33,798 nucleotides of DNA, from the NCBI GenBank assembly GCA_902790495.1, contig CADASK010000034.1, positions 1-33,798 on the forward strand. The letters run 5' to 3'. Positions 30,010 to 33,798 of the stretch are shown here, in pieces. Under the pieces are notes generated by a model, which was not told the DNA's origin, made no database searches, and was given only the letters and a program-made list of their open reading frames with translations. Every line of letters begins with the position of its first letter. The stretch's first letter is position 1. This DNA is from an uncultured Eubacteriales bacterium (GTDB lineage Bacteria > Bacillota > Clostridia > Christensenellales > Aristaeellaceae). Made by a program: the position numbers and the translations under genes.

Positions 30010-32159
30010 AACGCAAACTGTGGCTCACCCTGGCGCTGGCGGCGCTGATGGCAGCGCTGGTCTGCGGCGCGGCGCTCGCGGACAACAACAGCGGCACCTG
30101 CGGCATTGGCCTGACCTGGCAATTCAGCTCTGGCAAGCTGACCATCAGCGGCACGGGCGATATGGGCGATTATACGGACTACGAAAGCACGATGCCGTGG
30201 CGCGACATACATGACCAAATCACGTCCGTCGAGATCGGAAGCGGCGTGACGAGCATCGGAAACAACGCTTTCTTTGACTGCTACAAGCTGACCAGCGTGT
30301 CCATCCCGGACACTGTGACAAGCATCGGAAACGAGGCTTTCCAATACACCGCCCTGACCAGTGTGACCATCCCGACCAGCGTGACGAGCATCGGCGTTCA
30401 GGCTTTCACCGGCTGCGAGGGACTGGACAGCATCCAGGTGAGCAGCGCGAACCCGGCCTATATGTCGGCAAACGGGGTGCTCTATAACAAGCAGCAGACC
30501 CAGCTGATTGAATGTCCGGCCGGAAAGGCGGGCCCCTTCACAATCCCGGCCGGTGTGACCAGCATTGAGCCCTGTGCTTTCAAGGAATGCCACAGCCTGA
30601 CGAGGATCACGATCACGGACAGTGTGACTGAAATCAAGCAATATGCTTTCGCTCTCATCAACGGCCTGACCAGCGTCATCATTCCGGACAGCGTGACGAG
30701 CATCGGGGAATGCGCCTTCCTTGATTGCTGCTATATGTACAACGCGACGATTCCGGCCAGCGTGACGAGCATCGGGTCCAACGCCTTTGCGGGCTGCACC
30801 GATTGGTTCACGATTTACGGCTTTTCACCCTCTGCCGCAGAAACCTATGCCAAGGCTGAGGATATCCGTTTTGTCGCCATCTCCGGCAAGTGCGGCGACA
30901 ACCTGACCTGGCGGTTTGACAGAACCGGCTACGAAGACCTTGCCACCACAACGGATCTTTTTGTCGGCACGCTGACCATCAGCGGAACGGGCGATATGTG
31001 GGATTATTCATTTGAGGACGATGACACGGCACCGCCATGGTGCGCGATGGGCAGCATTCCACCCGTTTCGACCATCTATATTGACAGCGGCGTGACGAGC
31101 ATCGGGGCGCTTGCTTTCGACGCCTGTGAAAGCGCGACCAGCGTAACCATTCCGAACAGCGTATCGTCCATAGGCCAAGGCGCATTCTGGGACTGTATCA
31201 GTCTGCCGAGCATAACGATTCCAGCCAGCGTGACAAGTATCGGCGAATCTGCCTTTGGCTATTGCAACAGCATGACGGGGATTGAGGTCAGCGACGGCAA
31301 CACGGCTTTTGTATCCGTGGACGGCGTGCTGTATAACAAGCAAAAAACGGAGCTGATGGCCTGCCCGGGCGGAAAAACAGGCTCCTTCACAATTCCGGGC
31401 AGCGTGACAAACATTTGGCCTTACGCTTTCGTTTTCTGCGATAAGCTGACCAGCGTGACAATTCCCGGCAGTGTAACAACCATCGGGGACTTCGCTTTCT
31501 CTGAATGCTACGGTCTGACCAGCCTGGAGATTCCGGCCAGTGTGACAAGCATCGGGGACGGTACTTTCCGCACTTGCACCAAACTGACCAGCGTGGTGAT
31601 TCCGGCCGGTGTGACAAGCATCGGGGAGTCTGCTTTCTCTGAATGCTACAGTCTGACAAGCCTGGAGATTCCGGCCAGTGTGACGAGTATCGGGCACTAT
31701 GCTTTCAGTGCTTGCTACGGTCTGACCAGCCTGGAGATTCCGGCCAGCGTGACGAGTATCGGGCACTATGCTTTCGGTAGCTGCGATGGACTGACCAGCG
31801 CAAAGGTCTACAACCCGGACACGATTTTCAGCGATGAAGTTTTCGCATTTTCCGCCAGCGGCTTTACCATCACCGGCTGGAGAGGTTCCACCGCCGAGGC
31901 CTATGCCAGCCGCGCCGGCCATCTCTTCGCGCCGCTGCTGCCCGCGCCGGACTTCTTCCTGCCCCGCGACCTGACCACCATCGGGAGCGAGGCCTTCTCC
32001 AACATCACGGCGAAGGCGGTCGTCTTCCCCATCGGCCTGACCTCCATCGACGGCAATCCCTTTGCGGGCAGCGGCGTCACCACCATCTACGGTTATGACG
32101 ACCACTGGAAGCAATGGGCGGAGACCAACGGATTTGACTTTGGTCAGCTGGGCAATTAA
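30006..32159 (+). CDS. BspA-like leucine-rich-repeat surface protein
   Basis: 717 residues. ATG 30006 with GGGAGGAG 8 bases upstream. Signal peptide: MKRKLWLTLALAALMAALVC, cleavage near GAALA. The body is made of ~23-residue LRR_5 units of the form SLEIPASVTSIGHYAFSAC, about 15 in all, in two blocks, each opened by a related module: LTWQFSSGKLTISGTGDMGD near residue 35 and LTWRFDRTGYEDL...LTISGTGDMWD near residue 300. Two matching interruptions (DSIQVSSANPAYMSANGVLYNKQ and TGIEVSDGNTAFVSVDGVLYNKQ) show that the whole block was duplicated. No LPXTG or membrane anchor is seen. BspA proteins bind fibronectin or other cells in oral species; the target here is unknown. Base composition is lower in GC than that of neighbouring genes. 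Confidence 0.9.
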   Translation: MKRKLWLTLALAALMAALVCGAALADNNSGTCGIGLTWQFSSGKLTISGTGDMGDYTDYESTMPWRDIHDQITSVEIGSGVTSIGNNAFFDCYKLTSVSIPDTVTSIGNEAFQYTALTSVTIPTSVTSIGVQAFTGCEGLDSIQVSSANPAYMSANGVLYNKQQTQLIECPAGKAGPFTIPAGVTSIEPCAFKECHSLTRITITDSVTEIKQYAFALINGLTSVIIPDSVTSIGECAFLDCCYMYNATIPASVTSIGSNAFAGCTDWFTIYGFSPSAAETYAKAEDIRFVAISGKCGDNLTWRFDRTGYEDLATTTDLFVGTLTISGTGDMWDYSFEDDDTAPPWCAMGSIPPVSTIYIDSGVTSIGALAFDACESATSVTIPNSVSSIGQGAFWDCISLPSITIPASVTSIGESAFGYCNSMTGIEVSDGNTAFVSVDGVLYNKQKTELMACPGGKTGSFTIPGSVTNIWPYAFVFCDKLTSVTIPGSVTTIGDFAFSECYGLTSLEIPASVTSIGDGTFRTCTKLTSVVIPAGVTSIGESAFSECYSLTSLEIPASVTSIGHYAFSACYGLTSLEIPASVTSIGHYAFGSCDGLTSAKVYNPDTIFSDEVFAFSASGFTITGWRGSTAEAYASRAGHLFAPLLPAPDFFLPRDLTTIGSEAFSNITAKAVVFPIGLTSIDGNPFAGSGVTTIYGYDDHWKQWAETNGFDFGQLGN
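31513..31788 (+). repeat. Four tandem 69-bp units inside the LRR gene
   Basis: Units begin at 31513, 31582, 31651 and 31720. Units 3 and 4 are nearly identical over their first ~56 bases (CTGGAGATTCCGGCCAG ... GGGCACTATGCTTTC), which points to recent duplication. The 23-codon period keeps frame. Confidence 0.85.
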
Positions 32160-32180
32160 ACAGACCCGTTCATGACCTGT

Positions 32181-32219
32181 CTCTCAGCCGCGGCACGAGC
32201 CGTGGCTGAGAGTTTTTTT
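32181..32219 (+). terminator. Terminator of the LRR gene
   Basis: A 14-bp stem, CTCTCAGCCGCGGC (32181-32194) with GCCGTGGCTGAGAG (32199-32212), one G-U pair, ACGA loop, followed by T7. Confidence 0.95.
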
Positions 32220-32340
32220 CTGCAGGCCTTCCCTTTGGAAAAGGCAGCCCTCGCAGGCAGGCCGGATAAAGTTTCCCTGTCCAGGCTTCCGGGAAGCGTC
32301 CGCAAGCAGCCCGAAGCAGCGTAACATTTCCGCAAAACTC

Positions 32341-32369
32341 TTGACATTTATTCTTCGCAACCGTATAAT
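32341..32369 (+). promoter_or_regulatory. Consensus promoter of the 32413 gene
   Basis: Perfect TTGACA (32341-32346), 17-bp spacer, perfect TATAAT (32364-32369). Strong constitutive expression is expected. Confidence 0.9.
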
Positions 32370-32412
32370 GAAAGCGGTCTATCCCTACCTCTTGTGAAAA
32401 GGAGCGAGAGCT

Positions 32413-33270
32413 GTGAAGAAGCGTTTCTGTCTGATTCTGAGCCTGCTGATGCTGTGCTCTGCTCTGCCGCTGAGCGTGCAGGCGTCAGGCCTATCCTTTG
32501 CCTATATCCCCAATCAGCTGAAGAATATCAAGGATCAGCTGCCGCCGATGGAAACCCTGCCCAGCATCAAGCTGAAGAACGACGAGGGCGAGGTGCTGCC
32601 CATCGTCTACGGCGATTATGACAACATCACCGCCGTGCACCTGCTGGAGTACGACAGCAACCTCGACAAGCGCGAGGACTACATCGACATCAACGGCAAG
32701 GGCTACATGGCCGGCGAGGCCTATGACTACTACCCCGAGTGGGGCACCAGCGCCTTCGCCTTCATCGTGGACATGGGCGCGTGGAAGGTTGCGTTCAACA
32801 GCCAGGGCACGCTGACCCAGGCCACCAAGGTGGAGAGCAACACCGACTACTTCCTCACCGGCATGCCTGGCAACGAGGGCTATGTGCGCTTCACCTACCG
32901 CCGCGGCAACAACGGCAAGGTGATCACCTACATCAGCGAGATCTGCGAGAAGATCAACTCCGGCAGCATCTTAGAGTACGCGGCCTTCTACAAGCAGAAC
33001 GGCGATCTGGACTGCTACACCATCAAGTACCGCGTGACCGAGGAGACCACCTACAAGATTCGCTACAATCCGAAGAACAAGCCCGAGTTCGGCTGGTACG
33101 AGGGCACCGACGCCTTCGGCGACTACGGCGTGGCCTACACCAACTCCATGACCACCTGGCGCGACGTGAAGACCGGCAAGCTGACCAGCCAGCAGGGTCT
33201 GGAATGGGATCTGTACGCGCTGAACGACGCCATCTTCTCCGTGCCGCCGCGCATGTCGAGGCTGCGCTGA
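32413..33270 (+). CDS. Secreted protein of unknown function
   Basis: 285 residues starting at GTG 32413; AAGGAG at 32399-32404 is well spaced and no ATG fits. Signal peptide: MKKRFCLILSLLMLCSALPL, cleavage near VQA-SG. The mature part is rich in Tyr, Asp and Lys with alternating polar/aromatic residues suggesting beta structure (ITYISEICEKINSG, YTIKYRVTEETTYKIRYN, FGWYEGTDAFGDYGVAY). It has no metal-binding, catalytic or repeat signature and no anchor that I recognise. The perfect promoter, good ribosome site and strong terminator suggest an abundant monocistronic product. I do not recognise the family. Confidence 0.8.
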   Translation: MKKRFCLILSLLMLCSALPLSVQASGLSFAYIPNQLKNIKDQLPPMETLPSIKLKNDEGEVLPIVYGDYDNITAVHLLEYDSNLDKREDYIDINGKGYMAGEAYDYYPEWGTSAFAFIVDMGAWKVAFNSQGTLTQATKVESNTDYFLTGMPGNEGYVRFTYRRGNNGKVITYISEICEKINSGSILEYAAFYKQNGDLDCYTIKYRVTEETTYKIRYNPKNKPEFGWYEGTDAFGDYGVAYTNSMTTWRDVKTGKLTSQQGLEWDLYALNDAIFSVPPRMSRLR

Positions 33271-33291
33271 GGTTTCCGCCGCACAACATCC

Positions 33292-33335
33292 GCTGGCATG
33301 CTTCTCTATCATGAGAGAGCATGCCGGCTTTTTTT
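33292..33335 (+). terminator. Terminator of the 32413 gene
   Basis: GGCATGCT (33295-33302) with AGCATGCC (33318-33325), flanked by further pairs on both sides (CTCT/AGAG inside, GC/GC outside), then T7 (33329-33335). Confidence 0.92.
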
Positions 33336-33408
33336 GTGCGATGATCCATGACGTATGTAACAATACTGCAAAAAAACATAATTCCTTTACATATCGGGGA
33401 AAAACATC

Positions 33409-33437
33409 TTGACAGACGGTAACGATTCCATTACAAT
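33409..33437 (+). promoter_or_regulatory. Strong promoter with AT-rich upstream region
   Basis: TTGACA (33409-33414), 17-bp spacer, TACAAT (33432-33437). The ~55 bases upstream are A/T-rich with an A7 run (33370-33376), like an UP element. It drives the structured stretch at the right end of the window. Confidence 0.85.
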
Positions 33438-33594
33438 TATTTTGATCGGCTGCGGGGCGGCGGTGCCGCCTTCATGGCTGTTTTCGATAGAAGTATCGCG
33501 GTTTTTCTGGTCCGTGCGGGCGGCTGGCCGTCCGTGCGCTTTCGACCCCGCTGCGTCTGGGGCCGTATAGTATCTTCATCGGGGGTTCCCCGTG

Positions 33595-33626
33595 CTCGCA
33601 CCCATGCCTTGGGCGCGAGGGTTTTT
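33595..33626 (+). terminator. First terminator-like hairpin of the right-end RNA
   Basis: CTCGCACCCA (33595-33604), loop TGCCT, TGGGCGCGAG (33610-33619), one A/C mismatch, then GG and T5 (33622-33626). Confidence 0.75.
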
Positions 33627-33704
33627 ATGGGCTTGATATCGGGTATCACCAGGCCTAAAAATCAACAAGATCAGACCGTGTCCCTATACCGAGGGCAGTC
33701 GCGG

Positions 33705-33730
33705 CCGTGCGGAGCATCTGCACGGTTTTT
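33705..33730 (+). terminator. Second terminator-like hairpin of the right-end RNA
   Basis: CCGTGC (33705-33710), 9-base loop, GCACGG (33720-33725), directly followed by T5. Confidence 0.6.
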
Positions 33731-33798
33731 AGCCGTTCAACGACAAGTGTGAGCCGGACGCCGGCAGCCGCCCTTTGCGGCGGTACCGGGCTCCGGAA

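Larger units (their letters stand above)
33444..33798 (+). ncRNA. Structured non-coding transcript or 5' leader, identity unknown
   Basis: From the expected start near 33444 to the window edge there is no convincing gene; the one longer open frame (from 33474) has no ribosome site and crosses two terminator-like hairpins. The stretch is full of pairing: GGCGGTGCCGCC (about 33457-33470), CGATA/TATCG followed by T5 (33485-33506), CGGGG-GTT-CCCCG (33580-33592), and the two terminator-like stems listed separately. It could be a small RNA ending near 33626, or an attenuated leader of a gene beyond the edge such as a ribosomal-protein or infC operon. I do not see the signatures of tmRNA, RNase P RNA, SRP RNA, T-box, or the common riboswitches. 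Confidence 0.5.

Noticed and set aside
33474-33752. A 92-codon open frame near the right end
   Set aside because: No ribosome site, an Arg-rich composition, and it runs through two terminator-like hairpins with T-tracts.
33444-33798. T-box, SAM, TPP or FMN riboswitch at the right edge
   Set aside because: The GGCGGTACCGGG near 33778 resembles a T-box end, but the UGGNACC core and specifier layout are missing; no other class-defining motif is seen.
1-33798. tRNA or rRNA genes
   Set aside because: No cloverleaf with a GTTCRANYC arm and no rRNA-conserved segment was seen on either strand.

Overview
This is a GC-rich (mostly about 60-65% by eye) chromosomal stretch from a Gram-positive, Clostridia-type bacterium. 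The lineage call is an inference. It rests on BspA-like leucine-rich-repeat surface proteins, a soluble XRE regulator coupled to a membrane Ser/Thr kinase, a two-cysteine NOP2/Sun-type methyltransferase, a Gld-type ABC exporter, strong AGGAGG ribosome-binding sites, and TTGACA/TATAAT promoters followed by U-tract terminators. An uncultured gut or rumen Oscillospirales/Christensenellales relative would fit; the sequence does not fix genus or species. I see no tRNA, rRNA, CRISPR array, prophage or transposase gene.

Layout. 1-2906: a truncated LRR lipoprotein or secreted protein, divergent from an operon of an XRE-like regulator and a membrane kinase with an LRR ectodomain. 2921-5005 (minus): formate/nitrite-type channel, Nudix hydrolase, peptidase-E-like protein. 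5205-6134: cysteine synthase. 6344-9300 (minus): a large secreted LRR/B-repeat protein and YebC. 10078-16525: alpha-glucan metabolism, with glycogen/maltodextrin phosphorylase, a neopullulanase-like GH13 enzyme and a cytoplasmic alpha-amylase, plus a YbaK-type editing protein. 16740-19272 (minus): secreted metallo-beta-lactamase-fold protein, MNT/HEPN pair, thiamine pyrophosphokinase. 19456-23862 (plus): DUF4097 protein, ybaB-recR, birA-acpS and an rRNA methyltransferase. 23984-24657: a HigBA-like toxin-antitoxin pair with an obvious palindromic operator. 24715-27878: a Gld-like ABC system. 28336-29586 (minus): zincin-like membrane protein and endonuclease III. 30006-33270: a BspA-type LRR protein and an unknown secreted protein. 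33409 to the end: a consensus promoter followed by a structured non-coding stretch with two intrinsic-terminator-like hairpins.

The most distinctive feature is a family of composite palindromic repeats scattered between genes (about 2851, 4081, 6151, 9625, 20236, 22800, 28030), mixed with a second short repeat family (6220, 9455, 27889, 28277). Copies keep identical loops while their stems change on both arms together, so pairing appears to be selected. One copy forms the 3' end of the kinase gene and supplies its last ~18 codons. The other points worth a second look are the unidentified structured RNA at the right end, a possible translated leader ORF overlapping the start of the 30006 LRR gene, and the two inverted repeats that sit on promoters.
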